Part shown: in pieces, positions 25,152-33,826 of the stretch | Numbering within the stretch: the first letter of the stretch is position 1 | Layout: every line of letters begins with the position of its first letter | Assembly: GCA_016124445.1 (NCBI GenBank) | Contig: WGNR01000012.1 | Coordinates: 186,001 to 250,000 of the forward strand | From: a bacterium | GTDB taxonomy: Bacteria; Planctomycetota; Planctomycetia; Pirellulales; Pirellulaceae | Reading direction: 5' to 3' | Length of the DNA: 64,000 nucleotides | Notes under the pieces: generated by a model | Told to the model about the DNA's origin: nothing | The model's database searches: none | What the model saw: only the letters and a program-made list of their open reading frames with translations | Program-made: the position numbers and the translations under genes

Positions 25152-26249
25152 CTAGCCAAGGCTTTGATAAAGAGCCACGTGCCGGTCAATCATTTGCTGG
25201 ATGCTGAACTGCTCGGCAATCGTCTTGCGGGCCGCCTCGGCGAAACGTCGCCGCAGGCTTTCGTCTTCGAGCAGAAAATTGGCAAACCGCGAATACTCGG
25301 TACGCTGTCCCAGCCCGACCAGGTAGCCGTTTTCATCATGCTTGATCAGATCACGGTTGCCGGGGATATCGCTCACTGCAACGGGCAGTCCAGATGCCAT
25401 CGCTTCCATCAGGGCATTCGATTGCCCCTCGAATCCGCTGGCCAGCATAAAAAGTGTGGCATGCTTCATCAGTTCCAGCACGTCACCGCGAGGTCCGGCA
25501 ATGCGAACCTTGTCGTCAATGGTTACCTGGTCGCAATATTTCTGGAGCCGTTCACGCTGCGGGCCATCTCCGACAATCACCAGGTAGGCATCGTCGCGGA
25601 TGCGTTTGAGAATCTCGGTCGCCCAGATCAAATCCTTCATCCGCTTCTGCGGCCAGAGCCGACCAACTGAGAGCATCATCTTGGCATGGGGAGGCAGTTT
25701 CAACTCTTCCCAAATCTCGGCCTGACTTCGCTGCGGCGGACTGTCGATCAGGTCGATTCCGTTGGGAATGGTGACGAACTTTTCGGCACTGCGTCCCTTT
25801 TGCGTGTAGAAATCAACAATCCCAGAACTATTGACCACAATCTTCTCGGTGAAGCGGTCGAGATAGCGATCGATCAGGTGCTCGTGAGTGATCTTCCACG
25901 GATCGACGCAGCGCTCGCCACAAAGAATGTGCGGCACTTTGGCGGCCTGGGCCGCTTTTCGGCCATAGCTGTTGGCGGCGAAGAGCCAAGTATGGACGAT
26001 GTCCGGCCGAACCTCTGAGATATGTTTCTTCAAACGCCAATAGGCCGCCGGATCAATCTTCAGCTTCTTGCCGATCACCGTTACCGGGATGCCGGCGGCA
26101 GATAGATCTTCCTCGTAAGGTCCTCCGCGGGTCAAGCAGCAAACCGACACATCGAATTGATCGCGCGGCAGTCCTTTGGCCAGCAGCGTCAGTTGTTTCT
26201 CGGCACCCGACCGATCGAGGGTCGGGATGATGAGCATCAGTTTCTGCAT
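25152..26249 (-). CDS. GT4 family glycosyltransferase
   Basis: 365 residues, GT-B fold. N-terminal PTLDRSGAEKQLTLLAKGLP is the acceptor-domain start; IVHTWLFAANSYGRKAA and TIPNGIDL follow; the C-terminal donor domain contains SVGRLWPQKRMKDLIWA and the E-x7-E signature region FEGQSNALMEAMASGLPVAVSD. The family transfers sugars from nucleotide-sugars to lipid or polysaccharide acceptors with retention. Donor and acceptor are not readable. It follows the esterase gene after only 19 bases, so they are probably co-transcribed. Confidence 0.9.
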   Translation of the reverse strand: MQKLMLIIPTLDRSGAEKQLTLLAKGLPRDQFDVSVCCLTRGGPYEEDLSAAGIPVTVIGKKLKIDPAAYWRLKKHISEVRPDIVHTWLFAANSYGRKAAQAAKVPHILCGERCVDPWKITHEHLIDRYLDRFTEKIVVNSSGIVDFYTQKGRSAEKFVTIPNGIDLIDSPPQRSQAEIWEELKLPPHAKMMLSVGRLWPQKRMKDLIWATEILKRIRDDAYLVIVGDGPQRERLQKYCDQVTIDDKVRIAGPRGDVLELMKHATLFMLASGFEGQSNALMEAMASGLPVAVSDIPGNRDLIKHDENGYLVGLGQRTEYSRFANFLLEDESLRRRFAEAARKTIAEQFSIQQMIDRHVALYQSLG

Positions 26250-26268
26250 GAATGCGTTCCGCGACTTC

Positions 26269-27030
26269 CTAAACGATGCGGCGACGTTCGTTTTCCAGCG
26301 AATCCCAGAGGAACTGGACCACTTTGGGGGCCATCAAACTGTAATACCCAAATCCATGGCCACCCCCCTTCGTTTCCAGATCGCAGGTATGCGGCACGCC
26401 CAGCGACTGGAGTTTCATTCGTAATCGATCCGAGCTTTCCCACCAAGAGGTGTCTTCGGGGCAGCAGCAAAAGAACTGATTTCGAGGCCAATTAAGCGGA
26501 TGAATGTGCAGCGTGGCCGTATCTTGCCGTGCTTCTTCGGTTGATTTGTACATCTCCCACAAGTTGTCCTCGTCGTCGTCCCGCATCCGATTCTGGTAGT
26601 CGATTGCCGGGCTGACCGCCGCCACGATCGGAAAGTGCCTGGGGAACTTGTAGGCAAATCGCAATGATCCCTGGCCACCCATGCTGGTACCGAACAAGGC
26701 AATCTTAGGTGCGGCCGCCTGGTACTGGCGTTCGATAAATGGCAACACGCTTTCCATCAGGTATTGCTGTGCCGATCTCTCTGGATCGAATTCCGGGCAA
26801 ATTCGGTCGGTCCACCAGCTTCGCTCAGTTACCGGGGCGACGACCGGCAAGCCAACCTCTTCCAGCGCCGTTACAAATGCCTCGCTGTGGTACAGCTTCC
26901 CCAGATGGACACCATGCAGATAGATGGCGACATATCCATGCTCGTTCCGCCGCGTAGGTTCAAAAACCTCGCAAACGTGGCCATCGACTTCCGCCTCGCT
27001 CCAGTTACCGTAAATCGACTTTTCATTCAT
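26269..27030 (-). CDS. Alpha/beta hydrolase, esterase D-like
   Basis: 253 residues from ATG 27030; further upstream in-frame sequence lacks coding character. Ser nucleophile in LFGTSMGGQGSLRFAYKFP, a likely Asp in FFCCCPEDTSWW and His in KGGGHGFGYYS give the order of the catalytic triad. The shape (HGVHLGKLYHSEAF oxyanion region, AAVSPAIDYQ) is like putative esterases of the esterase D/feruloyl-esterase group. No signal peptide, so cytoplasmic. It heads a minus-strand group with a glycosyltransferase. Confidence 0.85.
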   Translation of the reverse strand: MNEKSIYGNWSEAEVDGHVCEVFEPTRRNEHGYVAIYLHGVHLGKLYHSEAFVTALEEVGLPVVAPVTERSWWTDRICPEFDPERSAQQYLMESVLPFIERQYQAAAPKIALFGTSMGGQGSLRFAYKFPRHFPIVAAVSPAIDYQNRMRDDDEDNLWEMYKSTEEARQDTATLHIHPLNWPRNQFFCCCPEDTSWWESSDRLRMKLQSLGVPHTCDLETKGGGHGFGYYSLMAPKVVQFLWDSLENERRRIV

Positions 27031-27182
27031 CTCGGATCGCCAAACTTCGCAGATAGATTGCTGGGCATTTGATTTCTCAACTGATATGATACTGGCGTTG
27101 ATTCGGCGAATACCCGCCCAGACGAAAATCTCGCTGATTCTATCTTCGCAACCTGTTACGGAATTAACAAAGGAAGACATCG

Positions 27183-27449
27183 ATGAAACCACACCGAGGC
27201 ACCACCATTCTTGTCCTGGGCATCTTGTCAATCGTATGCTGTCAAATCCTGGGACCGTTCGCCTGGTGGATGGGCCAATCGGATATGTCCGACATCGAAG
27301 CCGGACAAATGGACCCGGAAGGAAAAAGTCTGACTCAGGTCGGCATGATTCTTGGCATTATCGGCACCGTGCTGCTGGTATTGAACATTGTAGGCATGGT
27401 GATTTTCACGGTCCTGGGCGGCACCATGGCAGCCGTCAATCCTGGTTAA
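27183..27449 (+). CDS. Small DUF4190-like membrane protein
   Basis: 88 residues with the strong ribosome site AAAGGAAG seven bases before the ATG. Two hydrophobic segments (TTILVLGILSIVCCQILGPF and GMILGIIGTVLLVLNIVGMV) flank a short polar loop with WWMGQSDMSDIEAGQMDPEG. This is the DUF4190-like layout of small two-helix inner-membrane proteins. No enzymatic motif. It is divergent from the esterase and converges with the phosphoesterase gene, ending four bases from that gene's stop. Confidence 0.8.
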   Translation: MKPHRGTTILVLGILSIVCCQILGPFAWWMGQSDMSDIEAGQMDPEGKSLTQVGMILGIIGTVLLVLNIVGMVIFTVLGGTMAAVNPG

Positions 27450-27453
27450 CCAC

Positions 27454-28371
27454 CTAGACTGCACGGGCATAATGTTTGCTCGACAACTGCCGCTCCCCCA
27501 GCCAGCGATAGGCGCACAAGTAGCCGCCTTTCGCTACGCTGTAATCAAGACACGCCACGTTGGCCGCCAGTGGCTCAGGCGTGTCGGCTCGCAACCAATA
27601 GTGACCGACGAACACTGGTTTCTCGGTCACTTCGTATGGGCGAGCGTTTCGTTTTGCCTCTTCGCTTAGCGGAACGTCGCAGGCAATCTGATCGGTCATC
27701 GCATAGCTGCCGAAGGTTTGTCCTTCCGGCGAGAGATACCATCGCGTTCTTGTCTTAGTCCGCACGTTTCCATCTTTATCGGAAAAGCTGATCCCTTCGG
27801 GTAGGGCCAGCTCTTTGCCCTTCAGAATTACTTCGACCGCCTTGAAAAGCGGGTTGCCTGGCAAACAAGCGAGCTCCAAGAATCGATTGCTCACCCCTTC
27901 ATTGTGCTGTAGTTCGCTTTGAACATTGGCGACTTCAACGTCATCCCAACATGCATGCACGGCCCGAATTCCTGGTAAATCGAGCCACATTGGTAGCGTC
28001 CGAAACCAAGTTAGGGCATCGCTGAGTTGGCCATCGGTTAATTGAGCCAACGTCTGTCCGTGCTGCTTTTCGTTTTTGGGATTGTGCGGTCGGAGGTGTT
28101 CGCTTTGACGATGGGGATGAGGCAAATGAAACGCCAACGCGTTCAATTCATGATTGCCCATGATCGCCAGCGCCGTCTCGGATTCGACCATATCGCGTAC
28201 GATTTGCACCGTTTCCGCGATCTTTGGACCTCGATCGATATAGTCTCCCAAAAAAATGACGCGCCGCTCGGGATGCCTAAACGCCCCAGCTTTCAGGGAG
28301 TACCCTAGTTTTTCCAATAGGTTGACCAGCGCGTCTGCGTGGCCATGAATATCGCCAATTAGGTCGTACAT
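27454..28371 (-). CDS. Metallophosphoesterase of the PPP phosphatase family
   Basis: 305 residues. The three metal-binding signatures are clear: GDIHGH (7-12), GDYIDRGP (about 42-49) and GNHELNA (about 72-78), followed later by HACWDD and GHYWLRAD, giving the remaining ligands. This is the family of bacterial serine/threonine or diadenosine-tetraphosphate phosphatases. GNHE with the long C-terminal half rather than the compact PrpA/ApaH forms points to a planctomycete-wide uncharacterised subgroup. Cytoplasmic. Substrate not known. Confidence 0.88.
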   Translation of the reverse strand: MYDLIGDIHGHADALVNLLEKLGYSLKAGAFRHPERRVIFLGDYIDRGPKIAETVQIVRDMVESETALAIMGNHELNALAFHLPHPHRQSEHLRPHNPKNEKQHGQTLAQLTDGQLSDALTWFRTLPMWLDLPGIRAVHACWDDVEVANVQSELQHNEGVSNRFLELACLPGNPLFKAVEVILKGKELALPEGISFSDKDGNVRTKTRTRWYLSPEGQTFGSYAMTDQIACDVPLSEEAKRNARPYEVTEKPVFVGHYWLRADTPEPLAANVACLDYSVAKGGYLCAYRWLGERQLSSKHYARAV

Positions 28372-28445
28372 CGTCTTGATGGTTGCTAATGGGGTCTTAC
28401 GGGTTGGGTTCTACAGATTTTTGCAGACTCAGCTTACAATGGCCG

Positions 28446-28470
28446 AGCGTCACGAGAAACGCTTCCGAGG
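28446..28470 (+). repeat. Possible dispersed intergenic repeat upstream of hpt
   Basis: The stretch from AGCGT (28446) to CCGAGG (28470) contains a hairpin AGCGT/ACGCT and, if read in the hpt frame, encodes VTRNASEG. I recall this peptide turning up again and again in short hypothetical planctomycete proteins, which would make it a dispersed DNA repeat rather than protein. This is recollection, not a search result. Confidence 0.35.
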
Positions 28471-28490
28471 GCTTGTTCCGGGATCTACTG

Positions 28491-29021
28491 TTGCGAATTC
28501 TGATCGAAACCGACCAACTCGCCGCTCGAGTTGCTGAACTTTCTTCCGAGCTACGGGCCGCATACGGCGAGCGACCACTCACCGTTTTGGGGGTGATGAC
28601 CGGAAGCCTGGTATTGATGGCCGATTTGATTCGTCAGTTGGAAATGCCGCTAAAAGTAGGCGTGATGCAAGCTCGCAGCTATCGCGGCGAGGCGACTTCC
28701 GCCGGTGAGTTGGCGCTGAATCTCGATATGATGCCTGCGATCGCCGGTCACGATGTGCTGGTCGTGGACGATATCTTCGATACCGGCCGCACGCTTCAAA
28801 ACGTGCTGGCCAGCATCGAGGCGGAAGCACCTACGTCGGTTCGATCGCTGGTTTTGCTCTCGAAGTCCGACCGGCACGAAGTCGCCATGCGGCCAGACTT
28901 TGTCGGCTTTCATATTCCCAACGAGTTTGTCGTGGGTTACGGTTTGGATTATCAGGATATGTACCGTAATCTGCCCTTCGTGGCGGCTCTGGAAGAACAC
29001 GAGATCTCATCTCACGCATGA
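28491..29021 (+). CDS. hpt: Hypoxanthine phosphoribosyltransferase
   Basis: 176 residues from TTG 28491, giving (M)RILIETDQLAARV, the usual start of bacterial Hpt proteins of about 180 residues. An upstream in-frame TTG at 28383 would add 36 residues without homology and read through a probable repeat. The enzyme salvages hypoxanthine or guanine with PRPP to IMP or GMP. Seen: GVMTGSLVLMADLIR, SYRGEATSAGE flexible loop and the PRPP loop DVLVVDDIFDTGRTL. The stop overlaps the next glycosyltransferase start (ATGA), so translation of that gene is probably coupled. Confidence 0.9.
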   Translation: MRILIETDQLAARVAELSSELRAAYGERPLTVLGVMTGSLVLMADLIRQLEMPLKVGVMQARSYRGEATSAGELALNLDMMPAIAGHDVLVVDDIFDTGRTLQNVLASIEAEAPTSVRSLVLLSKSDRHEVAMRPDFVGFHIPNEFVVGYGLDYQDMYRNLPFVAALEEHEISSHA

Positions 29022-30199
29022 CCCCTCTTCGCTTGGCTCTGGTGACACGCCGCTTCTGGCCCTTGGTCGGGGGTGCTGAAATGGTCATGGCCAACTTGGC
29101 GGAAGAACTGACTCGCCAGGGTCATCATGTCCAAGTGCTAACGGCTCAGTGGCACCCTGATTGGCCGAAGCAGATCTCGCATCGCGGGATTCCGGTTATC
29201 CGACTCCCCAATCCTTCGATCCGCGGCTGGGGCACCGTCCGCTATATGATGTCGCTGGGACGTTGGCTGCGAACTCACGAGAAGCAACTCGACGGCGTCT
29301 ATGTCTCGATGCTTAAACACAGCGGCGTGGTGGCCACATCGCGGCTGCGGGGAAGTAAGGTTCCGGTCGTGCTAAGGGCCGAAGGTTCCGGCGACACAGG
29401 CGATTGCGCGTTCCACGAAACTGCGAACTTCGGCCATCGCATTCGCCGATCCTGCCAACAAGCCGACGCGTTCGTCGCCCCCAGCCAACAAGTCTTCGAC
29501 GAGATGGTTTCAGCAGGCTTCGGACGCGACAAGATTCGCTTCATTCCCAACGGCGTCCGCGTCCCCGAACTCCCTAGCAACGAGCAGCGACTCCAAGCAC
29601 GGCAAGCATTGGCGACAGCCAATCCAATTCTGACGATCGCCCCCTCATCGCCGCTGGTTGTCTTTACGGGAAGACTTCACCCTGGCAAAGGATTGACCAA
29701 ACTGATCAAGGCCTGGCCGCGCGTTTTGCAGCAGTTTCCAATGGCCCGATTGTGGCTCGTTGGCGAAGGACCGCAGGAAGGGGAATTAGCGTCGATGATC
29801 GGAGCGATGGGCCTGCAAAGCCGGATCGTCTTGCCAGGTGCGTTCGACACCGTGGAAGACATTCTGGCCGCGGCCGATGCGTTTGTACTGCCATCGCTGC
29901 ACGAAGGGATGTCGATCGCACTGCTGGAAGCAATGGCCGCCAATCTACCTTGCGTGGTAAGCAACATTCCTGGCAATCGGATTCTTATCGAGTCGGAAAC
30001 GACCGGATTGAAATTTCCGCTCGACAACATCGATGCCTTGGCCGACGCCGTGATTCGCGTGCTAGAAAATCGCGAGTTGGCGACCAGCATGGGAAACGCA
30101 GCGCGAGCGCGGGTCGTCGAGCATTTCAGCTTAGAGCGAACCGCCCAGGATCATGTCGATTTGTTTCGCTCGCTGAAAGAACAGAAGATGCTGGGTTAG
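29018..30199 (+). CDS. GT4 family glycosyltransferase
   Basis: 393 residues. N-terminal RRFWPLVGGAEMVMANLAEEL with the GGAE signature, a middle FIPNGVRVPEL, then a donor-binding domain with VVFTGRLHPGKGL and LPSLHEGMSIALLEAMAANLPCVVS (E-x7-E). Retaining GT-B transferase, likely for envelope glycan. Starts inside the hpt stop by 4 bases (ATGA), an arrangement normally signalling coupled translation; the functional link with purine salvage is unclear. It converges with the frameshifted SGNH hydrolase gene with stops overlapping by 4 bases. Confidence 0.9.
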   Translation: MTPLRLALVTRRFWPLVGGAEMVMANLAEELTRQGHHVQVLTAQWHPDWPKQISHRGIPVIRLPNPSIRGWGTVRYMMSLGRWLRTHEKQLDGVYVSMLKHSGVVATSRLRGSKVPVVLRAEGSGDTGDCAFHETANFGHRIRRSCQQADAFVAPSQQVFDEMVSAGFGRDKIRFIPNGVRVPELPSNEQRLQARQALATANPILTIAPSSPLVVFTGRLHPGKGLTKLIKAWPRVLQQFPMARLWLVGEGPQEGELASMIGAMGLQSRIVLPGAFDTVEDILAAADAFVLPSLHEGMSIALLEAMAANLPCVVSNIPGNRILIESETTGLKFPLDNIDALADAVIRVLENRELATSMGNAARARVVEHFSLERTAQDHVDLFRSLKEQKMLG

Positions 30200-31163
30200 T
30201 CGCTGTTCATAACAGCATTACGCCCCGTTTCCAATTGCAGCGAACAATTGGCGAGGATCGCGTTCAAGAAGATTCGGCGGATGGCATCGTAGCCGCGGTC
30301 GTTGGGATCCTCGATATTCTCGTAGTACCAGTAATGGGGATCATCCGCCGCATAGGTCGACCGCCAGAATTGGCAACAATGCGAGCCATGTCCCAAAAAG
30401 GTTTCGTGCAGCGGAACCAGGTAAACGTTCGCGCGGGCATCGATCGTCTGGCGAATGACTTCGTTGTACCTGGTATGAATCGCCAGGCCATCGGGCCAAT
30501 CGGGCAGAAAGACACTCGGTGCGTCGCCGATCCCGTCGGTTGGATCGTAGATATCTGCCAGATAGATCTCGCATCCACCAGGAAACTTAGCCTGGATCTT
30601 GTCGAGCATTTCACTGAGACGAGCCTGAAATGACTCAATCCAAGGCTCCGCTTCTGCCAGCGTTGCCCCGTACATGGCACATTCCCTGGGCGGCCGACGA
30701 CCATAGCTATGAATCAGATCGTTCCCACCAGAGGTGTCATCACAACCAGTCCAAACACATCGGAATCGTGCTGCGGCAGACGCTCTTCGATCGTGACCAA
30801 ATGCTCCGCCGACGTCGAACCGGAAACCGCCAGGTTGTCCTTCTTTAGGTTGGGCAAAACCTGCGTCAGCGACTTGCCCTCCATCTCAGGGAACTCGTCG
30901 CTGGGATTGCTTGCCAATCGATTGAAGTAGGAGTGATCCGGCGAATCAGCACCAAATCCGGCAGTAACGCTATCCCCGATCCCAACCAGCACAACGTTCT
31001 GCTGGGACCAGGCGCGCTGAAATGGTGCGGCGCTGACCGCCGGTCCGGCTGGGCCATCTCCGATGGGTCGCATCTGAAAGAACTGGAGGTACGCAGCAGA
31101 ACCGGCAATCGCAAGAACGCCAACAACGCCCAAGATCGTGATTCGAATTCGATTGAGCTTCAC
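30196..31163 (-). pseudogene. SGNH/GDSL hydrolase broken by a single-base frameshift
   Basis: From GTG 31163 (AAGG ten bases upstream) the frame gives a signal anchor (ITILGVVGVLAIAGSAAYL) and the SGNH block I VGIGDSVTAGFGAD, then stops at 30714. The second frame continues TSGGNDLIHSYGRRPP (block III GGND) and runs to 30196 through FLGHGSHCCQFW and DDPHYWYYENIEDPNDRGYD. The frames join at 30736-30737, where one base is missing (or two are extra). Both halves read as one protein of about 320 residues. Either the gene is inactivated, or the base is an assembly error. It follows the YCII gene by 12 bases. Confidence 0.85.
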
Positions 31164-31175
31164 TCGAAAACCTTG

Positions 31176-31520
31176 TTACTGCGGCAAATCATCAAGGGCC
31201 CGGATTTCGATCGTCCCCTTCTTCGCTGGTGGAATCCGAGCCGCAATTGCGATCGCTTCTTCCTCTGAATCGACATCCAACATGTAGAAGCCGCCCAACT
31301 GCTCGGTCGTTTCGGCAAACGGACCAGTCGTTACCAATTGCTCGCCGTCACGAACGCGCAAACTTTTGGCGGTCGTAACCGATTTAAGGGGGGACGACGT
31401 GACCAGCTTGCCTTGCTGGGCCAACTCTTCACAGATTGCCATACTGGTGCGCATGCAGTCTTCGCGTTCCTCAGGTGTGTAGCAAGATTCGGTGGTATAA
31501 ACCAGCAGCATGTATTTCAT
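31176..31520 (-). CDS. YCII/DGPF-domain protein
   Basis: 114 residues from ATG 31520; an upstream in-frame extension was not supported. The order KYMLLVYTTESCYTPEE, DGEQLVTTGPFAETTEQLGGFYMLDVDSEEEAIAIAARIP is the YCII-like domain with the DGPF motif, often encoded next to ECF sigma factors or as stand-alone small proteins. YCII folds are ferredoxin-like and usually lack a proved reaction. Next gene on the strand is the frameshifted SGNH hydrolase, 12 bases away. Confidence 0.88.
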   Translation of the reverse strand: MKYMLLVYTTESCYTPEEREDCMRTSMAICEELAQQGKLVTSSPLKSVTTAKSLRVRDGEQLVTTGPFAETTEQLGGFYMLDVDSEEEAIAIAARIPPAKKGTIEIRALDDLPQ

Positions 31521-31684
31521 TCGTTCGACTCGGTATAGGACTAGATTGGCAGCAAATCTGGGGGCCAATCATCCCCAAGACGATGCCTGCGATTATGATG
31601 CAATCGCAGGCATGTCGCTACCATTTGGTCGAACTAGATTGAGCGAACTCGACAGCTCTGAAGATTTTTTCAGAGATTTATTCG

Positions 31685-32266
31685 CTAGTTGGTTTGTTGC
31701 AGCGGAGCATTGGGTAGCGGTTGCCGATTTTCAGGCCCCGCCAGTTTTCCGGCGAAGGGAATCCTGGTCGTCTTGCGGTCCAACAGCGGCTTCAGTTCAT
31801 AGATATTGCGATAACCGTAGCTGTATAGCTGGTTGTAGGTATTCAGATTGAGTGAAGCCATCGGCGCTTTCGGAGCAAAAGCTACCGGAGCATTTTTGAA
31901 GTTATTGTTGCAATAGATCACGATCCGTGTCTCTTTGTTTGGAATCCGCTTTGTCAACTCTTCTTCCGTAATATCGGGCAGCGGCATGCTGACGGCACCT
32001 TCAACGTGCAGAAGCTCGTACATCGATTTGCTGCGAGCATCCATCAAGACCGTATCGGGATCCTTGATCATCTTCAGGAATTCGTCCTCAGAGATACGGC
32101 GTTTTTCACGATGCTCGGCCACCTGTTGCACCTGTCGTACGAAGCCTGGGTAGTCGATTTGAGGATTCTCGTTCTCGGCCGCCTGGGCCTCTTGTAGCGA
32201 CCACATGCCAATCACACCGAAGCCAATCGCACTGAAAACGGCCAACGAAGTCAGAAAGATACGCAT
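31685..32266 (-). CDS. Secreted rhodanese-like protein
   Basis: 193 residues; AAGGAG ribosome site precedes the ATG. A signal peptide or anchor occupies residues 1-30 (IFLTSLAVFSAIGFGVIGMW...AQAA). The rhodanese domain includes DTVLMDARSKSMYELLHVEGAVSMPLPDI and the active-site loop IVIYCNNNFKNAP with Cys119. The loop differs from thiosulfate sulfurtransferases and could serve binding or redox use in the periplasm. The C-terminal 40 residues (YGYRNIYELKPLLDRK...) match the end of the rhodanese fold plus a proline-rich tail. Confidence 0.85.
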   Translation of the reverse strand: MRIFLTSLAVFSAIGFGVIGMWSLQEAQAAENENPQIDYPGFVRQVQQVAEHREKRRISEDEFLKMIKDPDTVLMDARSKSMYELLHVEGAVSMPLPDITEEELTKRIPNKETRIVIYCNNNFKNAPVAFAPKAPMASLNLNTYNQLYSYGYRNIYELKPLLDRKTTRIPFAGKLAGPENRQPLPNAPLQQTN

Positions 32267-32487
32267 CGCTCAGTCTCCTTGGAATCGAGTCCAATCTTGC
32301 TGGAAGCCCACCGCCTCCTTCTCAGGGAGACGATGATTCCACCGCAAAAGATTTCAGAATCGGATGCATAATCGATCTCGACTGGGGACGACATGCGAAT
32401 TGATTGCCCCTGAAGTAAAATCAAATCATCCAAATTCAGCCCTCGGAAAGTTGTTACTTTCAGAACACTCCCCACCGAAAGCGTTTC

Positions 32488-33261
32488 ATGAGCACGACTA
32501 ACAACCACCGGTCATTTGCCATATTTTCACTGGGATTTCTCCTGTGCCTCAGTTCGATCTCGCTTGCTGAAGAATCGGCCGCTCCTAAAAAGATTGTCCT
32601 CGCTGGCGACTCGACGGTAACCGATCATTCTGGCTGGGGGGTTGGGTTCGCAAAATCGCTTTCCGACAAGGCCACTTGTGTGAACCTCGCCAAAGGTGGC
32701 CGCAGCAGCAAGAGCTTCCGCGACGAAGGGCTCTGGAAACAGGTCCTGGCCGAAAAGCCGGACTATGTGCTGATCCAATTCGGACACAACGACATGCCAG
32801 GTAAAGGACCAGCGCGAGAAACCGATCCCAAAACGACCTTTCGCGAGAACCTGGCACGCTACGTTGACGAGGCTCGCAGCATTGGTGCCAAGCCAGTGAT
32901 CATCACATCGATCTCGCGGCGATTGTGGGACGACCAAGGTAAGCATATTCAGTCCATCTTGGGCGGCTACGTCGAAGGTGCGAAAGCAGTAGCCCAGGAA
33001 AAGAACGTTCCACTGATCGATCTGCATACGATCTCGATCCAAGTCTACGAAGAGCTAGGCTCGAAAGGGTGTGAAAAGATGCGACCGAAAAGCTCCGACG
33101 GCAAGATCGATCGAACTCACTTCAACCCGGCCGGCAGCGATCTGTTCGGACCGCTGGTAGCCAGCCAGCTTGCCAAGGTATTGCCTGAAACGAAGCCGCT
33201 GGTAAAGCAAGATCTACCTACCCAAGAGCGGGCAATCAAAACCTTTCGCCAAGCCAAATAG
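32488..33261 (+). CDS. Secreted SGNH hydrolase, rhamnogalacturonan acetylesterase-like (CE12)
   Basis: 257 residues with a signal peptide ending near SISLAEE. The SGNH blocks are complete: block I VLAGDSTVTDHSGWG (S42), block II NLAKGGRSSKSF, block III IQFGHNDMPG (N101), and block V DRTHFNPAGSD (Asp-His). The layout, with the GWG after the nucleophile motif, is that of rhamnogalacturonan acetylesterases, which remove acetyl groups from pectin side-chain backbones. Export suggests work on extracellular algal or plant polysaccharide. A structured terminator follows. Confidence 0.9.
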   Translation: MSTTNNHRSFAIFSLGFLLCLSSISLAEESAAPKKIVLAGDSTVTDHSGWGVGFAKSLSDKATCVNLAKGGRSSKSFRDEGLWKQVLAEKPDYVLIQFGHNDMPGKGPARETDPKTTFRENLARYVDEARSIGAKPVIITSISRRLWDDQGKHIQSILGGYVEGAKAVAQEKNVPLIDLHTISIQVYEELGSKGCEKMRPKSSDGKIDRTHFNPAGSDLFGPLVASQLAKVLPETKPLVKQDLPTQERAIKTFRQAK

Positions 33262-33287
33262 CGGCAAGCCTCTCGAATGCGCAATGA

Positions 33288-33335
33288 AAAACCGGAGACA
33301 CGATCTCCCCTTGAGGGATCGACTTCTCCGGTTTT
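33288..33335 (+). terminator. Long rho-independent terminator
   Basis: Outer 11-bp stem AAAACCGGAGA / TCTCCGGTTTT encloses a second stem (CGATC...CCC with GGGATCG), followed by CTTTTTGG. It ends the acetylesterase transcript and lies before the convergent small lipoprotein gene. Confidence 0.8.
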
Positions 33336-33364
33336 CTTTTTGGAATCGATCGGAATTCTTGAGA

Positions 33365-33787
33365 CTAAACGCCTGGCCCCGAGACCGACATATCAGGATG
33401 TTCGTCTCGGAACTTATCGGCAGCCCTTTGAGTGATCTTGGTTTCAGCCAACTCCAGGGTCGTCAAGGCTGGCATCTTGTCCGCGATCTTAAAGACTCCA
33501 TTGGTAAGCTCGCCGTTGTAGTTCAAATGCAAAGACTTGAGCTGCGAGAGTCCGGCGAACTTCTCGAAATCGGCATCAGTGAGATTGGCGCTTTCTAGCC
33601 AAACGACGACGATATGCCCATCTTCCAGTTCGACGGAACCTCCCTTTCCTTCGACATAATCCTTTGTGGGAACTTCCGACGCATCCAGCGCTGGAGCAAA
33701 GCTGCATCCGCTGCTGTAAACCATCAAAAACATGGCCGCGCTCAACATCAAGATAAGCTGGCCGGAATAAGACAACGAAAAACGCAT
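33365..33787 (-). CDS. Small leucine-rich-repeat lipoprotein
   Basis: 140 residues with a lipoprotein signal peptide (LILMLSAAMFLMVYSSGC, with the lipid cysteine at about residue 28). GAGGAT lies upstream. The mature part has LRR-like spacing: SANLTDADFEKFAGLSQLKSLHLNYNGELTN, MPALTTLELAETKITQRAADKF. This pattern of 'L..L.L..T.I' repeats is common in planctomycete secreted LRR proteins. Too short for a full solenoid; likely a two- to three-repeat binding module on the outer envelope. It immediately follows the frameshifted DUF1559 gene (39 bases) and may be co-transcribed with it, in the position usually taken by a DUF1559-associated lipoprotein. Confidence 0.8.
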   Translation of the reverse strand: MRFSLSYSGQLILMLSAAMFLMVYSSGCSFAPALDASEVPTKDYVEGKGGSVELEDGHIVVVWLESANLTDADFEKFAGLSQLKSLHLNYNGELTNGVFKIADKMPALTTLELAETKITQRAADKFRDEHPDMSVSGPGV

Positions 33788-33826
33788 AATCTAATCCTCG
33801 ACAAACAATTCTGGCTAAGAGGCACT

